From Candidatus Sulfurimonas marisnigri (GTDB lineage: Bacteria > Campylobacterota > Campylobacteria > Campylobacterales > Sulfurimonadaceae), in the NCBI RefSeq assembly GCF_015265475.1, contig NZ_CP054493.1:682001-746000 (forward strand): a DNA stretch of 64,000 nt, in the 5' to 3' direction. The number at the start of each line of letters is the position of its first letter. Position 1 is the first letter of the stretch. This document shows positions 54,880 through 63,469 of the stretch, one piece after another. The notes under the pieces are model-generated. The model saw only the letters and a program-made list of their open reading frames with translations. It ran no database searches and was not told the origin of the DNA. The position numbers were made by a program, and so were the translations under genes.

Positions 54880-55185
54880 TTATTGTGCACCATACTGACG
54901 TGAATCAATTTCCTCCATAAATCGCTCCAAAGAAAAGGTAAATAAATTTGCCAAATCTTGAGGAGTCTTCTCAAGGTAGCTTCGTGTCAAAGGCATATGC
55001 TGTATATGAGGATCTAGACCATTCACTGCATATGTAAACTGGATATACGGATCCCCATTACCAGAACCATCTGCAGTCATCAAAACTCCAGGTATACAAT
55101 ATTGAATTGTAACATCTGGGTTTACCGCAATATTATCAATGAGTCCTATAAGTGTTTGTAATTTCTCTTTTTGTTCTACTAACAT
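54880..55185 (-). CDS. Unrecognised 101-residue protein, paralogue of the next gene
   Basis: No family recognised. Shares with the upstream protein the layout: E.KEKL..LIGLIDN (helix), VTIQYCIPGVLMTADGS (Y-C-x-PG-x-x-MT), DPYI.FTY, then LTRSYL and a C-terminal helix (LANLFTFSLERFMEEIDS). The single Cys in YC.PG is conserved between the two. A very strong ribosome site (AAAGGAGGAGCG) precedes the ATG. Soluble, acidic. The pair may act as a heterodimer; 79 bp separate the genes. Confidence 0.75.
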   Translation of the reverse strand: MLVEQKEKLQTLIGLIDNIAVNPDVTIQYCIPGVLMTADGSGNGDPYIQFTYAVNGLDPHIQHMPLTRSYLEKTPQDLANLFTFSLERFMEEIDSRQYGAQ

Positions 55186-55264
55186 GACGCTCCTCCTTTA
55201 AGGGCACTCATCTCTCCACCTAGTAATATAAAATGGATAAATGAATTTTTTAGGGGATATAAAA

Positions 55265-55567
55265 TTATCCCATTTCTACAGAGTCTATCTCCATTTTGAA
55301 TTGTTCAATAGAGAATGTAATCAAATTAGCAATTACATCAGCCTCATCTTTTAGATATCCCCTTGTTAAGTGGATTTTACGTGTTGGCTTAGTGTACTCA
55401 CTCACAACATACTCCACCAAAATATAAGGGTCTTCTGAAGTATTACAAGATTGTGAAGTCATAGCTATTCCAGGCATGCAATACTCAATATTAATCTCAC
55501 AATCAACCATTACATTACTAACAAGTTCAACAATTTTTTCCAGTTTTTCTTTGAGTTCTATGTCCAT
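55265..55567 (-). CDS. Unrecognised 100-residue protein, paralogue of the adjacent gene
   Basis: Start placed at ATG 55567 (MDIELKEKLEKI) with AGGAG upstream; the frame extends 21 codons further without a ribosome site. Shares IEYCMPGIAMTSQS, EDPYILVEYV, LTRGYL and IANLITFSIEQFKMEIDS with its neighbour, so tandem duplication is clear. No known family. Soluble. It is the first gene of the pair on the minus strand and lies 557 bp beyond the end of the dab operon. Confidence 0.75.
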   Translation of the reverse strand: MDIELKEKLEKIVELVSNVMVDCEINIEYCMPGIAMTSQSCNTSEDPYILVEYVVSEYTKPTRKIHLTRGYLKDEADVIANLITFSIEQFKMEIDSVEMG

Positions 55568-56124
55568 AATAATTCTCCTATCCCGAAGTGGTATGAGCAT
55601 ATCGTTCAGAATGATACACTTTGAATACATTGGATTTCAAGGTAAAGATACATCTCAATTGCCAATTTACATATAATAACAAAAAAAATTAAATTAATAA
55701 TATAAAACTAAAATCAATGAAAATAATTAAGGATAAAAAAAGTTTAATAAATCATTTATATTTCACTGAGTGTTAATATTGACTTAATTAAAAAAGGGTG
55801 CATAAAACATTAACTTAAACTCGTTATATTGGTAATAAACAAAGCATTATTTATTAATACCAGAAAACATTAAGTGTTAAAAATACTAGTAATACACTTA
55901 AAGGTGGAGTGTTTTCTAATATGAAATGTATATGACTAGTTTACATTGTGGAATTAGTAGAAGTTTTAAATTGCTTTAGTGGATTATTACTTGTTTAATT
56001 ATAAGAACCTACAAAAAATTATTTTGTAGGTTTTTAAGCACCGTTAGGTGCATTTAGTTAAAGGATATATTTTTAATATGCCTTTATTTAGAATATAATT
56101 ATTTATGGTGTATTGTCAGCAATT
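55568..56124. other. 557-bp intergenic region with a terminator-like hairpin
   Basis: No gene is seen. It contains the promoter region of the two 100-aa paralogues and the hairpin at 56006-56035. Confidence 0.4.
56006..56035. terminator. Strong hairpin downstream of the dab operon
   Basis: AACCTACAAAA and TTTTGTAGGTT form a perfect 11-bp stem with a 5-base loop, followed on the plus strand by TTT. It is 90 bp after the last dab-operon gene (minus strand), for which it probably ends transcription; the U-run on that side is weaker. Confidence 0.55.
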
Positions 56125-56439
56125 TTATCCAGCACAAGATCCACCTCCACTCGGTGGGGTTTCGCCATCATCAAAGCCAATTGTAACTGGATTTCTACGC
56201 ATAAGTTCTCTGATATCATCATCATCATCATCAACAGGTCTTAGACTGCTATGTATTATTATTTTATTATCGTAATCTACAGCTTCAAAAAAGTGTTTCA
56301 TACAGAACTCTTGATTCATTCGGCATTCCATAACCCTTGCTTTATTAATCATATCTTCTCTTGACTCAAATGTCATATTGTTTTCAAATCCACTCTTTTT
56401 AAAGCAGCTACACTCATTTTCAATTTCTATTGTATACAT
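56125..56439 (-). CDS. Small Cys-containing acidic protein at the end of the dab operon
   Basis: 104 residues, no family assigned. YTIEIENECSCFKKSGFENNMTF at the start has a CxC pair, ECRMNQEFCMKHFF holds two more Cys, and SCAG ends the protein after an Asp-rich stretch (PVDDDDDD) and DDGETPPSGGG. The five Cys and one His could bind a metal or cluster. It starts 21 bp after the dabA stop codon with an AAAGGAT site, so it is the last gene of the dab operon. A role in maturing or regulating the carbon transporter is inferred from position only. Confidence 0.7.
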   Translation of the reverse strand: MYTIEIENECSCFKKSGFENNMTFESREDMINKARVMECRMNQEFCMKHFFEAVDYDNKIIIHSSLRPVDDDDDDIRELMRRNPVTIGFDDGETPPSGGGSCAG

Positions 56440-56460
56440 TTTTATATCCTTTAATATTTA

Positions 56461-59334
56461 CTATTCTATCTCTTTTATTACAATGAATTCACCATATTCG
56501 TACGAGTAGACCTTTTTAGCCTCTGTATCTATAATAATAGGTCTAATCCATTCATTGATAATAAAAGGTTTTGCGATTGAATTCTCAACCGCTTTTAAAA
56601 CTTTTTCAAGGGGTGCTTCCATAAATGTCAGAAGTCTGACTGGTTCATGGTATGCCTTTCCTTCCAAATAAACTGATTGTATCGGAAGGCCTATTTTTAA
56701 ATCACTATAATTACCATTCATTACTCCTATTTTTGAAACTGTGTTGTGATACACTTTTGAACCAGCTCCATAGACATGATTGTCAACTGTGGAGAAATAA
56801 TGTTCTAAATTAATCCACTCACCTACTATTAATGGTCCATCGAAAATGCGCGTAAGGATTTCAGCATCATCATTATCTACTTTCCAATCATATGAGTGCA
56901 TAAAAAACCTATTATTTAAAGCTAGATGTTTGGTAGAACTTCTAGGACCCGCAAAAACTCCCATATTTTTAGCCAATCCCCACTCTGGTCTTGGTTCAGA
57001 CCAGTCCATAGATTTAATCATCATATCTTTTTCATTATGTGTGCATGGAAGAGATTGTGACCTTTCTTCTATTGATAGTGTAGACGCCTTGTTAAAATCA
57101 TCTTTGATTTTTGAAAATTGTTGCATCTCTTCATGACTCAAGATATCGGTATCGAAAAATTCGATTTTATCTGTTGTTGTAATGTGAAGACCAGGGATAA
57201 ACTTTGTATTTTCTGGGATATGAATCCCTTTTTCTTTCATTTTTTCTCTGACATCATGTGTATTTGCTATCATACATAGCGCTCTTGTATTTGGTAGACT
57301 TATATTTCCTCCACATGCGCCACAATCAAGGGCTGACTCAAATGGATTATTGTCTGATATACTGCCGTGACCGATAATCGTCACAAACTTAGGAAATACA
57401 TCAACTTGACCAACCATTGTTAGATATTTGTATAAATATGTAACTTTTTCTTCAAGGGTAAACCCTACCATTAAAAGCTTCTGCTTTTGGTATTCGTAAT
57501 CTTCAGGAGTGATCTGATATTCTGCTTTAAGTTTTTCAATCATCTTATTTGGTATATCAATACTTAGATAGTCATTTAAAATAAGATGTCTCCATATTTC
57601 ATTAGTCTCTTCTTTTGAAAACTCTTTCCCCAAGCTGCTATTTAAGTATTTAGAAATTATTTTAGTATGAAGTTTGTTGATATAAATCTCAATTCTTTCA
57701 GTTGAAAGTTTATCCATCGTATATGTGGTTTTTGGTTTTTTAGGCTTAATTTTTGAAAATAGTCTATTTGTTTTTTGTGGCAAAAATGTTTTACCAAAAA
57801 GAGTGATACCAAATATCCAACCAATTGCTTCAACCATTATAAACGGGGTATACGGGTTGTTTTTTAGATCACTTAAAATTTTCTTCGTAGTTTTATTGAC
57901 CCCTTTTTTTGACTTATATTCTTCTGATGACTCTTTAGGTATTTCAAAAACAACATTTCCAGGTTTAATAATGGCTGGTGCCAAAAACTGCTCATGTGCT
58001 TTGTCAAACTCTACAAAAGCTATAGGAATTCCAAGAAAACCCCCTGCACCATATGTTTTGTAAGCCCCTGTACTTTCTATATATCTACGTATAGTTTCAG
58101 AACGAACGTCCAAACAAAAAGTTGCTGAAGCTATTGGTTCTTCTTCATCTTCATTCTTAAGTTCAGTAAACTTTTCAACGTAATTATTTATGTAACTGTC
58201 TTCTAGTGATTTAAGCCAAATATACCCTTCTTCTTCTCTTAGTTTTTTTAAGATGGTAGCTAATTCTTTCAAAGGAAGATTGCTTTGTAATACCTCATTT
58301 GAGTGTTGAATTTGTAATGCGTCTAAATTCAACTCATTAGCGATATGTCCAGATAGAATTTTACTAGTTTTTTCATTGGCTTCTAAAGCATCCAAGGCTG
58401 GTCCAAAGAGCATGTTTTTATGCATAAGAAGTTGCAATATAACATCACTAATATTATTATTAGAATATTCTTCAAAAAGTTTAAAGTTACTAATCTTGCT
58501 TTTTTTTACAGATTCTAACTCATGATATAGCCTTACAGCAATATAATCTATTAATGTGCTTGGATACTGTTGCTGTGAAATATAATCTGGATCTTCTGAA
58601 CGGTATTTAATAAATCCGGCCCAACCATGAAGTTTGAGAAGGTGTGTCAAAAAGTAAGATTCAATGTCTTGGACATGGAGTTGTTTTAAGGACTCCTTTA
58701 CAAAGCTTTCAGCATCCCTTTCATAGGCAAAGTTTTCATAAAGTTTGAATGTTTCAAACATACCAAGTTCTCTATTTGGCATGCTGAGTGTCGTTTGATC
58801 TTCATCTAAAAAACGAGAAACAAACTCGATGATATTTTTTTCTATGTGTTCTTTGTCATCACCGCCAAAAAGTGCATCATTGATTTCATACAGTGTCATA
58901 TGTTTGATTAATTGATCTAACCATGCTTTTTCATCATAGAGGATTGAATTTTCTTGCAAGTGCAAATATAGCTCATCATCAATTTTCTCTTTTTTATGTA
59001 AAAATTTAATTCTAAGATGGTTCCATTGAGGACTAACTTCCATAAGAAGTTGCTTTGCAAGTTCTAAGTCTATCTCTAAATTATTTTTATTAAGAAGATC
59101 TTTTATGTTGGCCTCAATTGTAGAAATGTCGATTTTGCCTTGCCAATATAAATCCATGAAATATGATGAATCCATATAAACCTTGCCTCCAAATATATTT
59201 TGAGCCTTCTTCAATGCATCTTTAAAATGTAAATCTTCAAAACCTTTGAGAGGATTATGATGGATAAATGAGCCAATAGGCCAATAGTTTGGGACTATAT
59301 CCTTTACGGAATTTAGCTTTTCTATAATACTCAT
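56461..59334 (-). CDS. dabA: DabA, inorganic-carbon accumulation subunit (DUF2309/UPF0753)
   Basis: 957 residues. Cytosolic subunit of the DAB system, carbonic-anhydrase-like, which together with DabB converts CO2 to bicarbonate with energy from the ion gradient. Zinc-site residues known from this family are visible: Cys and Asp in TFCLDVRSETIRR (~406-408), His in IIGHGSISDNNPFES (~655) and Cys in LDCGACGGN (~669). NYWPIGSFIHHNPLKGFEDL at the N-terminus is also family-typical. It overlaps the preceding membrane-protein gene by 4 bp. Length lies within the usual range (800-1100). Confidence 0.95.
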   Translation of the reverse strand: MSIIEKLNSVKDIVPNYWPIGSFIHHNPLKGFEDLHFKDALKKAQNIFGGKVYMDSSYFMDLYWQGKIDISTIEANIKDLLNKNNLEIDLELAKQLLMEVSPQWNHLRIKFLHKKEKIDDELYLHLQENSILYDEKAWLDQLIKHMTLYEINDALFGGDDKEHIEKNIIEFVSRFLDEDQTTLSMPNRELGMFETFKLYENFAYERDAESFVKESLKQLHVQDIESYFLTHLLKLHGWAGFIKYRSEDPDYISQQQYPSTLIDYIAVRLYHELESVKKSKISNFKLFEEYSNNNISDVILQLLMHKNMLFGPALDALEANEKTSKILSGHIANELNLDALQIQHSNEVLQSNLPLKELATILKKLREEEGYIWLKSLEDSYINNYVEKFTELKNEDEEEPIASATFCLDVRSETIRRYIESTGAYKTYGAGGFLGIPIAFVEFDKAHEQFLAPAIIKPGNVVFEIPKESSEEYKSKKGVNKTTKKILSDLKNNPYTPFIMVEAIGWIFGITLFGKTFLPQKTNRLFSKIKPKKPKTTYTMDKLSTERIEIYINKLHTKIISKYLNSSLGKEFSKEETNEIWRHLILNDYLSIDIPNKMIEKLKAEYQITPEDYEYQKQKLLMVGFTLEEKVTYLYKYLTMVGQVDVFPKFVTIIGHGSISDNNPFESALDCGACGGNISLPNTRALCMIANTHDVREKMKEKGIHIPENTKFIPGLHITTTDKIEFFDTDILSHEEMQQFSKIKDDFNKASTLSIEERSQSLPCTHNEKDMMIKSMDWSEPRPEWGLAKNMGVFAGPRSSTKHLALNNRFFMHSYDWKVDNDDAEILTRIFDGPLIVGEWINLEHYFSTVDNHVYGAGSKVYHNTVSKIGVMNGNYSDLKIGLPIQSVYLEGKAYHEPVRLLTFMEAPLEKVLKAVENSIAKPFIINEWIRPIIIDTEAKKVYSYEYGEFIVIKEIE

Positions 59335-60062
59335 AATAGTGTCTCCTTAAATCCTAATATGCTAAGAATCAGAAGTGAGATGACAATAAGAAAATGGATT
59401 ATTTTTTCTTTTGAAGTCATATGAACATAGTGGATGTTTGAATTTGGTCTGCCAAATAGAGTTTTTCTCATAACTCTCATAGCAATAAAAAAGTTACCAA
59501 AAAAGAGTGTCGTTACTACGATGTACCAAAGTAGATTCGGTTCACTATTGAAGATATAGCTTAGGAAAAAGATTGAATTTGGAAATGGTGGATAAAGAGC
59601 AAGGGCAATCAAATAAAGAGTCAGATAAGTGCCCACACATGGCGTTACAAGTGTGATTCCAGTAATATGACGATAATTGGCACTTCCATAGTTTTTTTCA
59701 TAAAATTTTGCAATCAAATAGAGACCTATTAATGACACTAGAAGTGATAAACTGTACATTGCACCCTCATCCTTGAAAAGGATAAAAAATGGTGCATTTA
59801 CAAATATAAAGTAGTAACCCAATTTATAAAAATTTGTTGTTTTCGCTGCTTTGTAGATGGAGAATATTGCACTAATAAGCGAGACCACAACAAGTGAAAT
59901 TGCATGTTCATGCGGTACAAATAGTGAAAAAATGATAGCACATAGAAGTAAAATACCACTTAATAAAAAGATGTGCTTACTACTAAGTTTTGCAACTCTT
60001 TCCAAAATAATGTAGTAGGGTACCCCTGCAGCCAATATCAATAATAGGATATCAGATATCAT
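59331..60062 (-). CDS. Extra membrane protein between dabB and dabA
   Basis: 243 residues with about seven hydrophobic segments, e.g. HIFLLSGILLLCAIIFSLF, LYSLSLLVSLIGLYLIAKF, TGITLVTPCVGTYLTLYLIA and IIHFLIVISLLILSILGF. Inner-membrane protein; no family recognised. It is coupled to both neighbours by 4-bp overlaps (dabB stop, dabA start), so it is surely made together with them. The classical DAB system has only dabA and dabB; this may be a third subunit that helps DabB span the membrane, or a detached part of a NuoL-like chain. Confidence 0.72.
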   Translation of the reverse strand: MISDILLLILAAGVPYYIILERVAKLSSKHIFLLSGILLLCAIIFSLFVPHEHAISLVVVSLISAIFSIYKAAKTTNFYKLGYYFIFVNAPFFILFKDEGAMYSLSLLVSLIGLYLIAKFYEKNYGSANYRHITGITLVTPCVGTYLTLYLIALALYPPFPNSIFFLSYIFNSEPNLLWYIVVTTLFFGNFFIAMRVMRKTLFGRPNSNIHYVHMTSKEKIIHFLIVISLLILSILGFKETLL

Positions 60063-61669
60063 GCTTTATCCTTTTTGAAAATGTTGAATAGACTAAAGAA
60101 ATATCCCTCTTTTGCTACAAATCTATAAAACATCCATTTCATTTTATTTATTTCATTTTTATTTGTTGGAATATCGATGAAATGTTGATTATATATAAAT
60201 ATCCACCCAATAACCATAATAATAGCCAGAATGATAAGTGATGTCACAAGTGTCATGTTGAATGTTGCTGCTTGGTAAAAGAGTTGAGCATCATCTTTAT
60301 ATAAAAAGTGTTCTAGTGACAATCCGACAAATTCATACGTGAACAAGATAATAATAAATGAGCTAATAAGTGCAAAGACTACTTTTATAGTTTCAGATTT
60401 AGATACTTTAAAAAATGACAAGAAGAGTTGTGTACCAGTAAGCCAACCAAATGCCAAAATAACAATTGAAGCATTGAACTCAAAAAATTCTTCACTTAAA
60501 ACCATTTTAATCCCAATAAAAATAATAATTGGGAGGATGGTAAAAAATGCCAAGTAATTGAAAATTTTAGTACCTTTGCTTTTAAGTTTTTCTTCCCAAA
60601 AAAGCTCATAAGAAAGACGTTTAGGAAGGTTTGATTCGTGCCTAGCCAACCGTATAAGAGCACCTGATTCTAAAAAGAGTGTAGCTTTAAATATGCCATG
60701 TACAATCAGGTGATAGATAGCTAGGGAAAATGCACCAAGACCAATTTCCATAATCATGTATCCCATTTGTCCTGCAGTTGAGTATCCGAGTGAACGTTTT
60801 ATATCAGAGACTGTAAGCATAATGACAGATGCAAAAATTGCAGTGACAAGGCCAACTATAAATGCAATATTAAGTACAGCTGGTGCCAACAGCAGCAGAT
60901 AAGCCAACTTATTAAGTAAAATCCCTCCAACATTTACAACTCCAGCATGCATCACAGCTGATACAGGGGTGGGGGCTTCAGACGTGTAAGGCAACCAAAT
61001 ATGAAACGGCATAATGGCAGATTTCATCATAGCAGCTATCAAGAAAAGTAGTCCAATTACAAAAATCATTGGATTGTCAACAGTGTTTTTGGACATTGCC
61101 AACCATTTTTCACTCAGTATGGCCAGGTCAAAACTTTCAAATATTTGATAGGTCAGAATTATGGCAAATAAAAATACTAAATCAGCACCTTTATGAATAA
61201 TCATAATCCATTTAGCTTGTTTTACAGCTGTGTTTGAAGCTACATTAAATGATACAAGAAGGTATAGGCTAATACTCAAAAGTTGCCAAGCAAGTGCTAG
61301 TACAATAAGATTATTACTCATTACAAGTAAATAGATTGCTGAAAAGATAAAGTTTAAAAGAATAAAAAATCTTCTATAACCCTCTTCATCCCACATATAT
61401 TTAGTCGCATATTTACGAATTACTAAACCTAAAATTGCAACATATGGAACTAAAATAGCTGAGAGTTCGTTATAAATAAGCAATCCATCAAATCCAACAA
61501 CTGGTGCATCATTACTTATTACGTAATATGTTCCATACAATCCAAGTATCGCAATCATACTTGAGAGTATGATGCTGACTTTTGGAATAAGCTCTTTTTT
61601 TCTGACAAAATATAGAATAAATGCTATAAAAATTGGTATGCTTGGAATGAGCAATATGATTTTTTCCAC
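60059..61669 (-). CDS. dabB: DabB, membrane subunit of the DAB inorganic-carbon pump (NuoL/ND5-like)
   Basis: 536 residues with about 14 membrane helices and the proton-channel family core: HKGADLVFLFAIILTY, MKSAIMPFHIWLPYTSEAPTPVSAVMHAGVVNVGG, in part, and LGYSTAGQMGYMIMEIGLG with conserved Lys and His residues. It belongs to the family of NADH dehydrogenase subunit 5/MrpA antiporters. Without other nuo or mrp genes but beside dabA it is identified as DabB, supplying ion-gradient energy to DabA. First gene of the operon. Start preceded by AGGAG. Confidence 0.92.
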   Translation of the reverse strand: MEKIILLIPSIPIFIAFILYFVRKKELIPKVSIILSSMIAILGLYGTYYVISNDAPVVGFDGLLIYNELSAILVPYVAILGLVIRKYATKYMWDEEGYRRFFILLNFIFSAIYLLVMSNNLIVLALAWQLLSISLYLLVSFNVASNTAVKQAKWIMIIHKGADLVFLFAIILTYQIFESFDLAILSEKWLAMSKNTVDNPMIFVIGLLFLIAAMMKSAIMPFHIWLPYTSEAPTPVSAVMHAGVVNVGGILLNKLAYLLLLAPAVLNIAFIVGLVTAIFASVIMLTVSDIKRSLGYSTAGQMGYMIMEIGLGAFSLAIYHLIVHGIFKATLFLESGALIRLARHESNLPKRLSYELFWEEKLKSKGTKIFNYLAFFTILPIIIFIGIKMVLSEEFFEFNASIVILAFGWLTGTQLFLSFFKVSKSETIKVVFALISSFIIILFTYEFVGLSLEHFLYKDDAQLFYQAATFNMTLVTSLIILAIIMVIGWIFIYNQHFIDIPTNKNEINKMKWMFYRFVAKEGYFFSLFNIFKKDKA

Positions 61670-61960
61670 TAAAAACTCCTGTAGTCCACTAAAAATTCCT
61701 ATCTAACAAGTGTATAATTCGCTATTAATTATAGCCAGTACACTGACTAAATAGTGAATTTAACACATATACTTACTACTACATCTTTCTTCGCCTGTAG
61801 TGTAACAGGTATTAACCGTCTTTCAAAGAGAGATGTTTAGATGTACACTTATTTTTGCAATTTATAGGTAAATTGTAATTATAATTGCAAAAAAACAGTA
61901 TTGTACTTGATACCCCTACTCTGAATAGAAGAAGTTTTATACAAACTCACTCTAGTCTGA
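61670..61960. promoter_or_regulatory. Control region before dabB
   Basis: 291 bp between the PII-like gene stop and dabB start, same strand. No open frame. Likely contains the dab promoter. No clear known operator is recognised. Confidence 0.35.
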
Positions 61961-62347
61961 TTAACTTGAGGGTGTGTCTATGGAACTGAAAACTTCAACT
62001 TTCTCACTATGTAAGACTTCTTTCTTTGTAGTGAATGACAAGGCATCTAAGTCTTTTTCTCCAGTTCGTATACGTTCTACTTCAAGTACTGGGGTAACCC
62101 ACATTTTACCTGTACCATGTTCGATATCCTGTGCATTAGCACGAATAGCTTCCATAGCCTTCTCTTTATGAATAGTGTCTGCTACTACAATCACAATTAA
62201 TACTTTTTCAATTAGCTTATTTTCTTTATTGAAGCATCCTTTACCAACAACATTAGTAATAGTAATACCATGAATCTTTTCATCGTGAAGACCTTGTACT
62301 ACATCATCGATTACTGATGGATTTAAAACGGCATTTATCTGAAACAT
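61961..62347 (-). CDS. PII-like signalling protein with a shortened T-loop, upstream of dab
   Basis: 128 residues with the PII fold: IDDVVQGLHDEKIHGITITNVVGKG, then a much shortened T-loop (CFNKENKLIEKV) without the Tyr that is uridylylated in GlnB/GlnK. The B-loop (QDIEHGTGKMWVTPV) and the C-loop IRTGEKDLDAL are kept, so nucleotide binding is likely. The C-terminus has about 20 extra residues. Related PII proteins next to bicarbonate or DAB transporters sense adenine nucleotides or bicarbonate. Same strand as dab, 291 bp upstream. Regulation of the DAB pump is inferred. Confidence 0.85.
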   Translation of the reverse strand: MFQINAVLNPSVIDDVVQGLHDEKIHGITITNVVGKGCFNKENKLIEKVLIVIVVADTIHKEKAMEAIRANAQDIEHGTGKMWVTPVLEVERIRTGEKDLDALSFTTKKEVLHSEKVEVFSSIDTPSS

Positions 62348-63183
62348 TTGGAATCCTTTATGTTTAAAATTATTAACGACTACAAAATAGTTTTGTTATG
62401 GAAATTTTTATCATTAATACTGTTAAGTTAACTTAAATATACGAGGTATGATTTACTGATTAAGTTAAAATTTAGGTTATGGAAACACTCCTAATAATTG
62501 GAAAACTAATTTTTGTAACAATCCTCAAATACAGGGTAGGTCGAATATGCAATACCTTTTAGATAGAAGAAATGATTGATATGAAAGATATGTTCTCTTG
62601 ATAATAGTTATAATATATCATTAAAATTACATAAAGGATTGTTACTTTTTGTAACTATAGTTTCATCTGGTTACAGATGATAAATAAATAATATTAGAAT
62701 AAAGTCATTGCCAATTATAAATAACTTTGATACTTTAAAATGCTTGACTGTCTTGTTTCCTCGTTATTTTGTGATTGCTGATTTGGTCATAAAAGAGTAA
62801 AAAAAGCTTTCTACTGCGGTATTACATCGTAATAACTCTTATTTAAATGCTTTGGATAATCATGTACCATAGTTTATATTAGATAAATCGTTAATTTTCA
62901 TTTCTTCACTTTCTTTTAGCCATTAAATTTATTTATAAATTATTTTTAATATATTAAGTTAAAGAAAAGTCAAAGGTTTTTCAAGTAAAGTCCATATTGA
63001 AAAACATAAATGTAGCTGATAAAAAATTTGTTATGCTAATAAAAAATGTGTTATGAATACTATAAATAACTTTTCTTAAGATTATTTTGCATATAGTGTT
63101 TTTAATGCTACATTGCTAATTATTAGTTATGATAATTTTATCATGACTAATATCTATGTTTAAGTCATCATATGGAGTAAAAA
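62348..63183. other. 836-bp intergenic region between divergent units
   Basis: Highly AT-rich. Holds the promoters of the PII-like gene (minus) and of the second oxidoreductase operon (plus). No credible gene or strong hairpin is seen; it might contain remains of an older gene. Confidence 0.4.
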
Positions 63184-63411
63184 ATGTATTATGTAGCAAA
63201 AGTTAATTCAGACATGTGTGCTGAGCATAAATGTAATATGTGTACACTATATTGTCCAGAAGCGAATACGCTGATGTTCAATAAAGATGGGAATACATCT
63301 TGGGTAGATGAAGATAGATGTAAAGGCTGTGCACTTTGTGTGTACGTGTGTACTGACATGCTTAGTCGAGATTGTATTTCGATGGAAATGGTTCATGGTA
63401 AAGAAGAGTAA
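63184..63411 (+). CDS. 8Fe ferredoxin-like delta subunit, set 2
   Basis: 75 residues, identical in protein to 48959-49186, with the Cys groups CAEHKCNMCTLYCP and CKGCALCVYVC. The two genes differ at 5 silent positions, while flanking sequence is unrelated. Here it is the first gene, followed 58 bp later by the epsilon-subunit gene, i.e. gene order differs from set 1. GGAG precedes the ATG. Confidence 0.93.
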   Translation: MYYVAKVNSDMCAEHKCNMCTLYCPEANTLMFNKDGNTSWVDEDRCKGCALCVYVCTDMLSRDCISMEMVHGKEE

Positions 63412-63469
63412 GTCTATAAATTATATTTAATTAAAACTTATACTATAAAAAAAATTCATAGGAGAACTT

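Noticed and set aside
60059-61669. NuoL/MrpA-like protein as part of respiratory complex I or an Mrp antiporter
   Set aside because: No other nuo or mrp genes are nearby and the partner is a clear DabA, so DabB is the better call.
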